A DNA stretch of 64,000 nt, from the NCBI RefSeq assembly GCF_000177235.2, contig NC_014829.1:1984001-2048000 (forward strand), in the 5' to 3' direction. Made by a program: the position numbers and the translations under genes. The number at the start of each line of letters is the position of its first letter. The first letter of the stretch is position 1. The notes under the pieces were generated by a model that did no database searches, was not told the origin of the DNA, and saw only the letters and a list, made by a program, of their open reading frames with translations. This document shows positions 42,804-51,932 of this stretch, piece by piece. This DNA comes from Evansella cellulosilytica DSM 2522. GTDB lineage: Bacteria; Bacillota; Bacilli; Bacillales; Salisediminibacteriaceae.

Positions 42804-42962
42804 TTGCATACTCGATACAAAGTAACGATTCGATGTACAGAATGCGGTGAAAAGTTTATATTAAGGGGACGCCCGAATAGTGAGGGTGGATTTGACACAG
42901 GCTTTAAACGTTGTACGTGTGGAAACGAATCGACATTAGAGGTGGATGTAACTCCTGAATAG
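42804..42962 (+). CDS. Small zinc-ribbon protein
   Basis: A 52-residue product with TTG start behind AAAGGAGTG. It carries CTECGEKFILRGRPN and CTCGNES, so four cysteines (CxxC and CxC) suited to bind one zinc. The end is acidic. It is too short for a usual ORF search but has an excellent binding site, and a terminator at 42993. No symbol assigned. Confidence 0.7.
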   Translation: MHTRYKVTIRCTECGEKFILRGRPNSEGGFDTGFKRCTCGNESTLEVDVTPE

Positions 42963-42992
42963 ATAGATTTTCTACAAAAAATAATGAAGTAT

Positions 42993-43025
42993 AAACATCA
43001 TTCAAAAAGGGATGATGTTTTTTTA
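42993..43025 (+). terminator. Intrinsic terminator behind the zinc-ribbon gene
   Basis: AAACATCAT and ATGATGTTT with an 11-base loop, then TTTTT. The rest of the gap to 43247 holds the sleB promoter region. Confidence 0.88.
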
Positions 43026-43160
43026 TGTCACTTTGACCGGTACAGTTTTCTTCCTTATGAAGCAGGTGTTTTACTTCAAGTTAATGTATATAAAAAGCAT
43101 ACATGGTAATAGTATCAAAACACATGAAAATCCACGCCTTCCCTGTGATAGCTAGTTTTT

Positions 43161-43190
43161 TGTATAAAATCACCTCAATAGATAAAACTA
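43161..43190 (+). promoter_or_regulatory. Predicted SigG promoter of sleB-ypeB
   Basis: TGTATA (43161-43166) and AAAACTA (43184-43190) stand 17 bases apart and match five of six and five of seven bases of the SigG consensus. sleB-ypeB is SigG-dependent in B. subtilis. Confidence 0.5.
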
Positions 43191-43247
43191 TCCATATTGA
43201 AAGGTTGAAGTGTGAAGAGGATAAAGCAAAATTGAGGAGGATGTCAC

Positions 43248-44366
43248 ATGTACAACAAGAAGATCAATAATAAGCAATTGTGCATCATGATCTCGCTAGT
43301 TTTTATTTGCATCACGCTTTTGTTAGCACCTCAACAAAGTGGTGCATTTTCAGAACAAATTATTCAAAGAGGAGCAACAGGTGATGATGTTGTAGAGTTA
43401 CAAGCCCGGTTACAATACATTGGTTTTTATGAAGGAGATATTGATGGTGTATTTGGTTGGGGTACTTATTGGGCAGTAAGAAATTATCAACAGGAATTTG
43501 GTATGGAAGTTACAGGACTTGTCGGAGAAAACACAAAAGCTATGCTTGAAAGATCAACAGATTATGATAAAGAATGGGTACACAGAATGATTCGTGAAGG
43601 TAGGAAATTCACTTATTATGGAGGTACTCCAAAAGAAATTCAAAAAGGACCTAAAGGGAGTAGAGATGCTCAAAAAGGTTCTCAAGGAGAAAAACAAAAA
43701 GGAACAGGTGAAACAAAACAAGAGCCTAGTCAAGGTGGAGGACAAACACAACCTCCTCCTCAAGAGGAACAACCACAGCAACAAGAGCAGCAACCTCAGG
43801 AAGGTACTCAGCAACAACAAGACCAAGTACAGGAGCAGCAGCCAGCACAGGAAGGGCAACAGCCAGCCACTCCAGAAGGTGGAGGACAAACACCAGGTGA
43901 AGTACCACAACCTGAGCCGGAGCCAACACCAGAAACTCCTGCAGAGGAAGAGGTCATCCCACAAGATGATGATACAGATATTACTAGCGCTATTAATGTG
44001 CCAGAAGGCTTTTCAGATAATGACATTCAGTTAATGGCACAGGCTGTATATGGTGAAGCGAGAGGCGAACCATATGTAGGGCAAGTAGCAGTTGCTGCGG
44101 TCATTCTTAATAGAATACAAAGTCCAATATTCCCAAACACTGTTTCAGGCGTTATTTTTGAACCTCGTGCATTTACAGCAGTTGCAGATGGACAAATTTA
44201 TATGACTCCTAATGAAACGGCTAGAAAAGCAGTAATAGATGCCATAAATGGGCAGGACCCATCAGGAAATGCATTATATTATTTTAACCCTGTAACAGCA
44301 ACATCAGGGTGGATTTGGTCTAGACCACAAATAAAGCAAATTGGTAAACATATCTTTTGTAAATAA
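43248..44366 (+). CDS. sleB: Spore cortex-lytic enzyme SleB
   Basis: Lytic transglycosylase stored in the dormant spore that degrades cortex peptidoglycan at germination. The 372-residue product has a signal peptide (up to about residue 33), a peptidoglycan-binding domain (residues 40-100: GATGDDVVELQARLQYIGFYEG) and a C-terminal hydrolase_2 domain (residues 255-372) with the catalytic glutamate in YGEARGEPYVGQVAVAAVILNRI. Between them, near residues 125-245, lies a long linker rich in Q, P, E and G. B. subtilis SleB has about 305 residues, so the linker is expanded. GGAGG precedes ATG 43248. ypeB follows. Confidence 0.94.
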   Translation: MYNKKINNKQLCIMISLVFICITLLLAPQQSGAFSEQIIQRGATGDDVVELQARLQYIGFYEGDIDGVFGWGTYWAVRNYQQEFGMEVTGLVGENTKAMLERSTDYDKEWVHRMIREGRKFTYYGGTPKEIQKGPKGSRDAQKGSQGEKQKGTGETKQEPSQGGGQTQPPPQEEQPQQQEQQPQEGTQQQQDQVQEQQPAQEGQQPATPEGGGQTPGEVPQPEPEPTPETPAEEEVIPQDDDTDITSAINVPEGFSDNDIQLMAQAVYGEARGEPYVGQVAVAAVILNRIQSPIFPNTVSGVIFEPRAFTAVADGQIYMTPNETARKAVIDAINGQDPSGNALYYFNPVTATSGWIWSRPQIKQIGKHIFCK

Positions 44367-44384
44367 AGTTATGGAGGTGTTTAT

Positions 44385-45728
44385 ATGATACGGTCTGTAC
44401 TAATAGGTATACTTGCAGTAGCCATTGTAGGAACAGGCTTTTGGGGATATAAGGAGCATCAAGAGAAGAATGCGATTTTAATAAAGTCAGAAAATAACTA
44501 TCAGAGAGCTTTTCATGAATTGACTTACAATATCGACTTACTACATGACGAATTAGGTTCTACTCTGGCGATGAATTCTAGAGAAAGACTATCACCATCA
44601 TTGGCTGAGGTGTGGCGAATAACCTCGGAAGCGCAAAATGACTTAGGGCAATTACCTTTAGCATTAATGCCTTTTAGTAAAACGGAAGAATATTTATACA
44701 AAATTGGTGAATTTTCCTATCGACACGCAATTCGTGACTTAAATCAAGATCCATTATCTGAAGATGAGTACGAGGCATTACAATCACTATATGAACAATC
44801 CGGGGAAATACAAAATGAAATGCGAAAGGTACAGTCAATGGTATTACGTGACAATTTAAGGTGGATGGACGTAGAAATGGCGTTAGCTTCAGAAGAAGAG
44901 CCATTAGACAATGCCATTGTAAATGGATTTCATATTATAAACGAGAAAGTCGATGGTTTTAGTGAAGTAAATTTTGGTGCAGACGCATCATCTTTATCCA
45001 CTAATGATGAAGAAATTGCAGAAAAACTATCTGGTGATTCTATCGACGATCAAGAAGCTCTATTAGTAGCTCAGAAATTTCTTGATTTGTCTTCAGTAGA
45101 TGGTGCTGAGGTAACAGAAACGGGAGAAGGGTTGGCATATGAAGCATATAGTTTAACCATCCCCGATGAAAAACACGGTACAAACATTACAATGGATATT
45201 ACAAAAACTGGTGGACATCCTGTGTGGATGCTAAACGAAAGAGATGTAGATGTACAACAAATTAGCTTAAATGAAGGGTCAGAAAATGCAAAAGCCTTTT
45301 TAGAAGCTAATGGGTTTGATAATATGCAACTAGTTGATAGTAAGCAGTATGATAACATAGGGGTTTTTAACTTTACCGGGTTAATGGATAATGTAAGAGT
45401 ATATTCAGATTCAGTTGTTTTAGAGGTAGCTCTTGATGAAGGCGACGTTATCGGATTTGAAGGAATTGCATACCTTGATCACAACTACAATAGAGATGAC
45501 TTTTCTCAAGAGCTTTCGATTGAGGAAGCTGAGGAAAGGTTGAACCCTAATCTTGATGTAATGGAACATCATCTGGCAATAATTGAAAATGAATTAGGTG
45601 AAGAAGTTTTATGTCATGAGTTTTATGGTGTAATAAACAATGACACGTATAGAATTTTTATTAATGCTGAAGATGGTAAAGAGGAGCAAGTTGAAAAACT
45701 AGCAAATGCAGAAAAGATATATCGTTAA
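44385..45728 (+). CDS. ypeB: Germination protein YpeB
   Basis: Needed to keep SleB in the spore; co-expressed with it. The 447-residue product has an N-terminal membrane anchor or signal (IRSVLIGILAVAIVGTGFWG), a helical central part and C-terminal PepSY-like repeats (IDDQEALLVAQKFLDL; SIEEAEERLNPNL; YGVINNDTYRIFINAEDG). GGAGGTG precedes ATG 44385, 18 bases after sleB. The pair is a conserved germination operon. Confidence 0.94.
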   Translation: MIRSVLIGILAVAIVGTGFWGYKEHQEKNAILIKSENNYQRAFHELTYNIDLLHDELGSTLAMNSRERLSPSLAEVWRITSEAQNDLGQLPLALMPFSKTEEYLYKIGEFSYRHAIRDLNQDPLSEDEYEALQSLYEQSGEIQNEMRKVQSMVLRDNLRWMDVEMALASEEEPLDNAIVNGFHIINEKVDGFSEVNFGADASSLSTNDEEIAEKLSGDSIDDQEALLVAQKFLDLSSVDGAEVTETGEGLAYEAYSLTIPDEKHGTNITMDITKTGGHPVWMLNERDVDVQQISLNEGSENAKAFLEANGFDNMQLVDSKQYDNIGVFNFTGLMDNVRVYSDSVVLEVALDEGDVIGFEGIAYLDHNYNRDDFSQELSIEEAEERLNPNLDVMEHHLAIIENELGEEVLCHEFYGVINNDTYRIFINAEDGKEEQVEKLANAEKIYR

Positions 45729-45739
45729 AAAAAAGAAGT

Positions 45740-45785
45740 GGGAGACTCAAAAGGTATATTTTTACCTATTGAGTCTCCCTTTACT
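45740..45785 (+). terminator. GACTCAAAAGGT-family terminator of sleB-ypeB
   Basis: GGGAGACTCAAAAGGT pairs with ACCTATTGAGTCTCCC, then TTTAC. Confidence 0.88.
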
Positions 45786-45915
45786 TATAGTACACTCTCT
45801 CTTAAATACATGAATTCATTGAACTATAACGATAATATGATGGTATAATTAAACTGGTATTATTAACATGTAATAAGTTATGCGATTAAGTTGTAAGAGA
45901 GGTAGGTATATAACG

Positions 45916-46572
45916 TTGATTAAGGTAGGTACAACTATTTTTTTAGAATTGAATCCTGTAGAAGAGAATAAAAGATATAGAAGTAAAATCCTTGATTACG
46001 AAGATAATAAAATCTTCATTGATTTTCCAGTAGATGAGAATACTAAGAAACCGCATTTCTTTTTAGAAGGTACAGAATTTAGAGCTTGGTTCTTAGGTAA
46101 GGATGAAGCAATTTATTTATTCCATACGGAAGTAGTAGGTAAGATTGAAAGAAAAATGCCAATGCTCCTTTTAAAGGACCCTGGTATAGAAAATTATCGT
46201 AGAATTCAAAGAAGACAGTATGTAAGAATTGAATCTGCAGTTGATGTCGCTGTTCATCCTGTACAACAACATTTTGAACCATTTACAACTGTTACTTTAG
46301 ATATTAGTGGAGGGGGAATGGCAATATTATTACCAGAAGCACATACATTACAACCGAATATCGAGATAACCGTTTGGTTGCCACTTCACTTTAAAGTAGG
46401 GGATATGGCGTATATAAAATGTAGCGCAAAAATTGTTAGGATTATTAAAGAATCTGGAAGAGAAAAAGCCTCTTTACAATTTAGTCAAATATCTGAAATT
46501 GAACGTCAGAAAATTGTACGTTTTTGCTTTGAAAAACAGTTGGCAATTAGAAAAAAGGAAACTAGCTTATAA
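45916..46572 (+). CDS. ypfA: PilZ-domain protein YpfA (flagellar brake type)
   Basis: Cyclic-di-GMP receptor; in B. subtilis YpfA (DgrA/MotI) slows the flagellar motor. The 218-residue product has an N-terminal YcgR-like barrel and a C-terminal PilZ domain with RRIQRRQYVR and DISGGGMAIL, the two c-di-GMP contact motifs. TTG 45916 follows GAGAGGTAGG; the open frame from 45880 has no such site. Same position before cmk as in B. subtilis. Confidence 0.9.
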   Translation: MIKVGTTIFLELNPVEENKRYRSKILDYEDNKIFIDFPVDENTKKPHFFLEGTEFRAWFLGKDEAIYLFHTEVVGKIERKMPMLLLKDPGIENYRRIQRRQYVRIESAVDVAVHPVQQHFEPFTTVTLDISGGGMAILLPEAHTLQPNIEITVWLPLHFKVGDMAYIKCSAKIVRIIKESGREKASLQFSQISEIERQKIVRFCFEKQLAIRKKETSL

Positions 46573-46679
46573 AGTTATAGATCGTTCTAGCAGCTTGAGA
46601 AATAGACCGGAAATAGAAAAATATGATAAAATGAATCATATAATATGTAGTATATTTTATAGAAGAAAGGGTTTACAAC

Positions 46680-47366
46680 ATGGGAAAACGTATTAATATT
46701 GCAATTGATGGTCCAGCAGGGGCTGGGAAAAGCACTGTTGCGAAAATGGTTGCAGAAAAATTGTCTTTTATTTATATAGATACTGGTGCAATGTACCGCG
46801 CACTTACATACGAGGCGTTAAAGGAAAATGTTGAGATTAGTAATGGTGAAAAACTTATTGATCTGTTAAAAAAAACTTCAATTGAGCTAATAAATAAATC
46901 TGGTAAGCAGTTAATCATGTTAAACAACAATGATGTAACTGAAGAAATAAGATTGTCTGAAGTCACTAATAATGTCTCTTATGTTGCTAGACATGTTGAA
47001 GTTAGGGAAGAAATGGTACGTTTACAGCAGCAATTAGCTAAACATGGTGGTACGGTTATGGATGGTAGAGATATTGGAACCGCAGTGCTTCCAAGTGCCG
47101 AGATCAAAGTATTCTTAACTGCTACTGTTGACGAAAGGGCACGTAGAAGACATGAAGAACATCTTTCTAAAGGACAACCTTCTGATTTAGAGTTGTTAAA
47201 AAGTGAAATTAGTCAGAGAGATAAACTAGACTCAGAAAGAGCAGTTGCGCCACTTAAGAAGGCAGATGATGCAATTGAAATAGATTCTACCTTCTTGAGT
47301 ATACCAGAAGTAGTTGGGAAAATTCTCACCATTGTATATGAAAAAGGGGATAAAAAAAGTGAGTAA
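46680..47366 (+). CDS. cmk: Cytidylate kinase
   Basis: Phosphorylates CMP and dCMP. The 228-residue product has the P-loop [40 protein letters not shown] and the lid [18 protein letters not shown] precedes ATG 46680. It overlaps the start of plsC by 8 bases. In Bacillus cmk is followed by ypfD (rpsA-like); here plsC lies between. Confidence 0.95.
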   Translation: MGKRINIAIDGPAGAGKSTVAKMVAEKLSFIYIDTGAMYRALTYEALKENVEISNGEKLIDLLKKTSIELINKSGKQLIMLNNNDVTEEIRLSEVTNNVSYVARHVEVREEMVRLQQQLAKHGGTVMDGRDIGTAVLPSAEIKVFLTATVDERARRRHEEHLSKGQPSDLELLKSEISQRDKLDSERAVAPLKKADDAIEIDSTFLSIPEVVGKILTIVYEKGDKKSE

Positions 47367-47943
47367 ATTGTATTCATTTGGTCAGTTTTTATGTCGTGTA
47401 TTTTTTCGTATGTTTTTTCGTGTACGCGTCATAGGGAAAGAAAATATACCTGAACACGGCAGCGTACTTTTATGTAGTAACCATATTCATGAGCTCGATC
47501 CACCGTTTGTTGGAGCTTTTATAAAACGGCAAACGAGATATATGGCAAAGGCGGAGTTGTTTGAAAAGCCTATTTTAAAGTCACTTTTACCAAAGCTAGG
47601 AGCATTCCCGATACGTAGAGGGATGAGTGATCGCCAAGCATTAAGAACTGGCTTGAAATTATTGAGTGAGGAACAGATGATAGGTGTATTTCCAGAAGGA
47701 ACAAGAAGTAAGACTGGTACTTTAGGAAAAGGATTAGCTGGTGTTGGTTTTTTTGCGTTAAGATCTAATGCACAAGTTGTTCCTTGTGCAATTATTGGAA
47801 ATTATAAACTTTTCTCAAAAATTACAATAGTATATGGCAGTCCAGTCGATATGGAAACTCTAAGGGAACAACGTGCTACAGCAGAAGAAGCAACGGATAA
47901 AATAATGGAAGGGATTCAAGGTATACTTAACGAATATGTATAG
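47359..47943 (+). CDS. plsC: 1-acyl-sn-glycerol-3-phosphate acyltransferase
   Basis: Adds the second acyl chain to lysophosphatidic acid at the membrane. The 194-residue product has the acyltransferase motif [12 protein letters not shown] (HxxxxD), then FPIRRG, the [10 protein letters not shown] motif III and PCAIIGN. GTG 47359 lies inside the end of cmk; GGGG is 10 bases upstream. ATG 47338 is less likely. Substrate assigned by family. Confidence 0.9.
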   Translation: MSKLYSFGQFLCRVFFRMFFRVRVIGKENIPEHGSVLLCSNHIHELDPPFVGAFIKRQTRYMAKAELFEKPILKSLLPKLGAFPIRRGMSDRQALRTGLKLLSEEQMIGVFPEGTRSKTGTLGKGLAGVGFFALRSNAQVVPCAIIGNYKLFSKITIVYGSPVDMETLREQRATAEEATDKIMEGIQGILNEYV

Positions 47944-48031
47944 ATATAGATTACTTTACTTAGAGCAATAATATTTCTTTCTTTGCTATTCCCTTTTAGG
48001 GATTAAAATAAAGGCTTTGTTATAGGCTAAA

Positions 48032-48262
48032 GTTGATTTTCACGATAGGTACAAGGCTCCTGCAGGAATAGCTATGCTGAAGTTCCAGCAGGGTGGGGGA
48101 TGGCGATGGCTTCGTACGTTGCATGGAGGGAAGTGAAACATTACCCGTTGCAACGAGCATATACTTCTTGAATACGCTCCGATATATCTCGACGGATGCA
48201 GCTTCAGATCGAAGCTGGAAAAGGAAGAGACAAGCGATCGTCCTGAAGCGAAAATCAACAAC
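48032..48262 (+). repeat. Fullest copy (R4) of a dispersed intergenic repeat
   Basis: A non-coding element of about 230 bases bounded by GTTGATTTTC and GAAAATCAAC, a 10-base perfect inverted repeat. Parts of it recur at 602, 6383, 21538 and, in reverse, 50762. It is rich in short inner palindromes and GC-richer than the flanks. It fills most of the 387-base gap between plsC and ypfD; the open frames across it are accidental. No transposase is present. It could be a MITE-like or other structured repeat. Confidence 0.7.
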
Positions 48263-48330
48263 AAAGTACAACATAGCCAAAATAAAAAAGTAAAGATACC
48301 CGCGGATTGGGATATTGGGAGGTATTGTCA

Positions 48331-49479
48331 ATGGTAGAAGAAATGAATAATGAAATGGCAGATGTTAAATCTTTTTCAGTTGGTGAAACCGTAATTGGTA
48401 CGATTACGAAAGTAGAGGAAAAACAAGCGTTTGTCAACGTCGGATATAAAATGGATGGAATTATTCCAATTAGTGAGTTATCCAGTTTGCACGTTGAACA
48501 AGTAAGTGACGTACTAAGTGAAGGTGATGAAGTCGAGTTGCAAATTATTAAATCAACTGATGATGAACTAATACTGTCGAAAAAAGAAGTAATTGCAGAA
48601 AAAGCTTGGAATGAGTTAGAGCATAAACTATCTACTAGTGAGATTTTTGAAGCGGTGGTTGCGGATGTTGTAAAAGGAGGTCTCGTTGTAGATGTAGGGG
48701 TAAGGGGCTTTATTCCGGCATCATTAGTTGAACGCCACTTTGTAGAGGATTTTTCAGACTATAAAGGGAAAACACTTCGCTTAAAGGTCGTTGAGATGGA
48801 CAAAGAAAAGAATAAATTAATTTTGTCACAACGTGCGGTTTTAGATGAAGAAGAAAACGAAAAGAAACGTAAAACGTTAACATCTATTCAAGTTGGTGAT
48901 GTTCTTGAAGGGAAAGTCCAACGATTAACGGATTTCGGAGCTTTTGTTGATATAGGTGGCGTTGATGGATTAGTACATATTTCTCAGATGGCTCATCATC
49001 ACGTTGATGCTCCATCAGAAGTTGTTAGTGAGGGCGACCAAATTAAAGTGAAAGTGCTAGGTGTAGACCCTGATAATGAACGAATTTCATTATCTATAAA
49101 AGATACATTACCTGGTCCTTGGGAACTCGTAAATATTAATCCAGGGGATGTAATAGAAGGGAAAGTGAAAAGGCTTGTTTCCTTCGGAGCCTTCGTTGAA
49201 GTAGCTGATGGTGTCGAGGGATTAGTTCATATTTCGCAAATTGCTAACCGCCATATTGGGACTCCTGGTGAAGTTTTAAAAGAAGGGGAAAACGTATCAG
49301 CAAAAGTCTTGGATGTAAACCTAGCTGATAAGCGTATTTCTTTAAGTATAAGAGCTATACAAGAAGAAGAAGAAGCAAAACAGGAAAATGAAGTAAAACA
49401 AGAGTATGAAAAGTTAGAAGATAACAGTGGATTCTCATTAGGTGATGTCATTGGAGATCAACTAAAAAAATATAAATAA
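48331..49479 (+). CDS. ypfD: S1 domain protein (RpsA-like, YpfD)
   Basis: RNA-binding protein related to ribosomal protein S1. The 382-residue product, equal to the B. subtilis YpfD length, has four S1 domains: near residues 14-85 (GETVIGTITKVEEKQAFVNVG), 100-165, 190-255 (GDVLEGKVQRLTDFGAFVDIGG) and 275-340 (GDVIEGKVKRLVSFGAFVEV). ATG 48331 lies behind GGGAGG. True S1 of E. coli has six domains; whether this form binds the ribosome is not settled. Confidence 0.93.
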   Translation: MVEEMNNEMADVKSFSVGETVIGTITKVEEKQAFVNVGYKMDGIIPISELSSLHVEQVSDVLSEGDEVELQIIKSTDDELILSKKEVIAEKAWNELEHKLSTSEIFEAVVADVVKGGLVVDVGVRGFIPASLVERHFVEDFSDYKGKTLRLKVVEMDKEKNKLILSQRAVLDEEENEKKRKTLTSIQVGDVLEGKVQRLTDFGAFVDIGGVDGLVHISQMAHHHVDAPSEVVSEGDQIKVKVLGVDPDNERISLSIKDTLPGPWELVNINPGDVIEGKVKRLVSFGAFVEVADGVEGLVHISQIANRHIGTPGEVLKEGENVSAKVLDVNLADKRISLSIRAIQEEEEAKQENEVKQEYEKLEDNSGFSLGDVIGDQLKKYK

Positions 49480-49500
49480 CATACTAAGGTGGTTATAAGC

Positions 49501-50565
49501 GTGAATCGTTCTCAAAGAAAAATTGAGCACTTGGATAATGCATTATTAACGGGACAATCTAGAGAATCTGGATTTGATGATATCCGCTTTATTCACCAAA
49601 GCCTACCAGATATTAATGTAGATGATATAAGCATACAATCTCTCATCGGCGAACTGAAATTTAGTTCGCCGATTTTTATCAATGCCATGACTGGTGGAGG
49701 CGGTAAACAAACAGAGCACATTAATGGTCAGTTAGCTAATGTTGCCAATGTTTTAAATATACCTATTGCTGTAGGATCACAAATGTCTGCTATAAAAGAT
49801 GCTACAGAGGAAAATACGTATAAAATTGTTAGAAAAAACTATCAGAATGGCATTGTTTTTGCGAACCTTGGTAGTGAGGCTACATTAGAACAAGCAAAGA
49901 TTGCTGTTAATATGATCGAAGCAAATGCAATTCAAATTCATTTAAATGTTATCCAAGAATTAGTGATGCCAGAGGGAGACCGTCATTTTAGAAATGCGCT
50001 AAATAGAATTGAGAGCATTTGTAACAACATTCATGTACCAGTTATTGTCAAAGAGGTTGGCTTTGGAATGAGTAGGGAGACTATTGATAAATTATACAAT
50101 GTGGGAGTTTCCGTAGTCGATGTTGGTGGTTTTGGTGGAACTAATTTCTCACAAATAGAAAATGCACGAAGGTTACATAAGTATGACATATTCAATGATT
50201 GGGGGATACCTACAGCTGCTTCCATTGTTGAAGCTAAGCAAGCAAGACCAAGCGTGATGGTACTAGCAACTGGTGGCATTCAAACTAGTCTAGATATTGC
50301 TAAATCACTAGCATTAGGTGCTAGTGCAGTTGGGATGGCTGGTCAAGTACTTAAATGGATAACAGAATTTGATGAAGAGTATACAATAAAAAATTTAAAC
50401 TTAATGCTAGATGAGTTGCGTTTAATCATGACAGCTGTAGGAGCAACTAATATAAATATGCTCCAACAAGTGCCTATTCTATTTCGAGGAGAGATGAGGA
50501 ATTGGCTAATGGAAAGAAGAATTGATACAACTAAATTCGCCAATAGAAGTATTGTATCTTTATAA
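49501..50565 (+). CDS. fni: Isopentenyl-diphosphate delta-isomerase, type 2
   Basis: FMN and NADPH-dependent enzyme that interconverts IPP and DMAPP, feeding the polyprenyl chain of menaquinone and undecaprenol. The 354-residue product has the type 2 segments RKIEHLDNAL, INAMTGGGG, AVGSQMSA, IHLNVIQELVMPEGDR, VKEVGFGMS and the FMN-phosphate glycine segments DVGGFGGTNF and LATGGIQT. GTG 49501 follows AAGGTGG; GTG 49489 is part of the site. Position next to ypfD matches B. subtilis (ypgA). Confidence 0.94.
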   Translation: MNRSQRKIEHLDNALLTGQSRESGFDDIRFIHQSLPDINVDDISIQSLIGELKFSSPIFINAMTGGGGKQTEHINGQLANVANVLNIPIAVGSQMSAIKDATEENTYKIVRKNYQNGIVFANLGSEATLEQAKIAVNMIEANAIQIHLNVIQELVMPEGDRHFRNALNRIESICNNIHVPVIVKEVGFGMSRETIDKLYNVGVSVVDVGGFGGTNFSQIENARRLHKYDIFNDWGIPTAASIVEAKQARPSVMVLATGGIQTSLDIAKSLALGASAVGMAGQVLKWITEFDEEYTIKNLNLMLDELRLIMTAVGATNINMLQQVPILFRGEMRNWLMERRIDTTKFANRSIVSL

Positions 50566-50761
50566 AATACTTACTATTTGAATGAATTTTATAACTCTCG
50601 TACTTTACGGGCCAATGGACTCAAAGCAAGATAAAAGTAGTACCTACCTAAATCTCGAATTAGTTGCGGCATAAGTGGATTATGAATTGGGTTCATTTGT
50701 ATTTAAAAGAAATAATTCAGTGCCAATCTGGGTTATTTTTTTTGCTGGCTAAGTTAAATTT

Positions 50762-50886
50762 TGTTGTTGATTTTTACTTCAGGAGACTCCCTTGTCGCTT
50801 CCTCTTCCAGTTTCTTCTGAATCTGCATCCGTCGAGACATCTCGAAGCGGGCAGTAGAAACTGGTAGAGGAGGAAACGTTGATTCA
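50762..50886 (-). repeat. Copy (R5) of the dispersed repeat, reverse orientation
   Basis: GTTGTTGATTTTTACTTCAG begins the same motif as the complement of the right end of the 48032 copy, and CTGCATCCGTCGAGA recurs as the complement of its central part. It also has its own CCTCTTCCAGTTTCT / AGAAACTGGTAGAGG hairpin. The 5' part of the gap (50566-50761) shows no gene or clear terminator. Confidence 0.65.
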
Positions 50887-50900
50887 TCTTTAAAAAATAA

Positions 50901-51038
50901 TTATCTTTGTCTTTTTCTTGCAGCATCAGCGCTTTCTAACTTTGTACTCCCTCCGTAACTCAACTTTTGGTCTCTATCCGACTCAACATGTCCTTGTTTT
51001 TGTAATTTCTTTTCTTGACGATCTTTTCCCATTTTCAT
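50901..51038 (-). CDS. ypzI: YpzI-like small protein
   Basis: A 45-residue hydrophilic product, or 43 if it starts at ATG 51032. Its core GKDRQEKKLQKQGHVESDRDQ closely resembles B. subtilis YpzI, a peptide of unknown function, and the gene is next to yphA in both. AAGGAG precedes ATG 51038 by 5 bases and 51032 by 11. The frame reaches 51107 but the extra residues are not supported. It is divergent from yphA. Confidence 0.75.
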   Translation of the reverse strand: MKMGKDRQEKKLQKQGHVESDRDQKLSYGGSTKLESADAARKRQR

Positions 51039-51125
51039 TTTCTCTCCTTTTCTAAAAATTACGTATATTTTACCCAAATGTATGTCGATTATGTAAAGTA
51101 TACACACTCAAAAGGAGGGAAAGTG

Positions 51126-51761
51126 ATGGAAGGATTTTGGTTTTATTGGTCATTGTGGCTTATTATTATCGCTATATTCTTTTTTTATGTTAATAGCATA
51201 TCGAGAACGAAATGGTTATTAGCTGCTTTTATTATCATGATAAGCGCTAATTTTACGCTATCATTATCAATGATTACAATTAAACTACCTATTATTGGTA
51301 TTGGGCTACTTTCCTTTTCTTATATTGCAAGGTTAAAATTAAAAGATATGTTCTATACATACTTTGTTGTTACCTTAATATCAGGTCTCTTTCTTTTATT
51401 TCACTATTTTATTTATTTTGAGCCAGTATGGCTATATATTTCCCCTTTAATTTCAATTACAAGTTTAAGTATTATTGTCGTTATTTTATTTGTAAAAAAT
51501 AACCTTAACCGATTGTCAATTGTTTGCTCAGGGTTTATTCAAGGGGAGGTTGTTTTGTTCTTGATGCTTTTGGAACAATCACATATTGCTGCTGCAAGTT
51601 ATATATTAGGAGATTTCTTTTTTCTAGACGTTTTAGCAATCTCTATGATTAGTTTATTATGTTGGAATCGAATAGAGTACTATATGGGTGAACTAGGAAG
51701 TAAATGGAATACAAGTATGTTCGTGAAAAATCAAAAAAGTCATAGAAAAATAAATGCTTAA
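51126..51761 (+). CDS. yphA: YphA-like membrane protein
   Basis: Integral membrane protein of unknown function. The 211-residue product has about seven hydrophobic helices starting with FWFYWSLWLIIIAIFFFYV. ATG 51126 follows AAAGGAGGG; the longer frame from 51015 runs through the promoter and the ypzI start. Identification rests on position between ypzI and der, as in B. subtilis, and on the N-terminal sequence. Confidence 0.75.
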   Translation: MEGFWFYWSLWLIIIAIFFFYVNSISRTKWLLAAFIIMISANFTLSLSMITIKLPIIGIGLLSFSYIARLKLKDMFYTYFVVTLISGLFLLFHYFIYFEPVWLYISPLISITSLSIIVVILFVKNNLNRLSIVCSGFIQGEVVLFLMLLEQSHIAAASYILGDFFFLDVLAISMISLLCWNRIEYYMGELGSKWNTSMFVKNQKSHRKINA

Positions 51762-51783
51762 GGTTAATTATCCCAAAATTCAA

Positions 51784-51813
51784 TTGTCGAAAACGAATGA
51801 CGTTTGTTATAAT
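51784..51813 (+). promoter_or_regulatory. Predicted SigA promoter of der
   Basis: TTGTCG (51784-51789) and TATAAT (51808-51813) with an 18-base spacer, 120 bases before der. Confidence 0.5.
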
Positions 51814-51932
51814 GTTGTAGCTACAGATTTTTATTTATATGTGAGATTTATTGATAAAGTATGAATGTTAATCTATTTTACATACATAAACTAAGTAAAA
51901 TAATGTGAAGAAATGAAAGTGAGGAATATATT

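Noticed and set aside
43594-44034. Second long + strand frame inside sleB, and - strand frames over the same place
   Set aside because: The CAA/CAG-rich linker DNA lacks stops in several frames; the products are low-complexity and have no ribosome site.
48093-48293. Open frames across the 48032 repeat
   Set aside because: They overlap the inverted-repeat element and the ends do not respect it; no homology.
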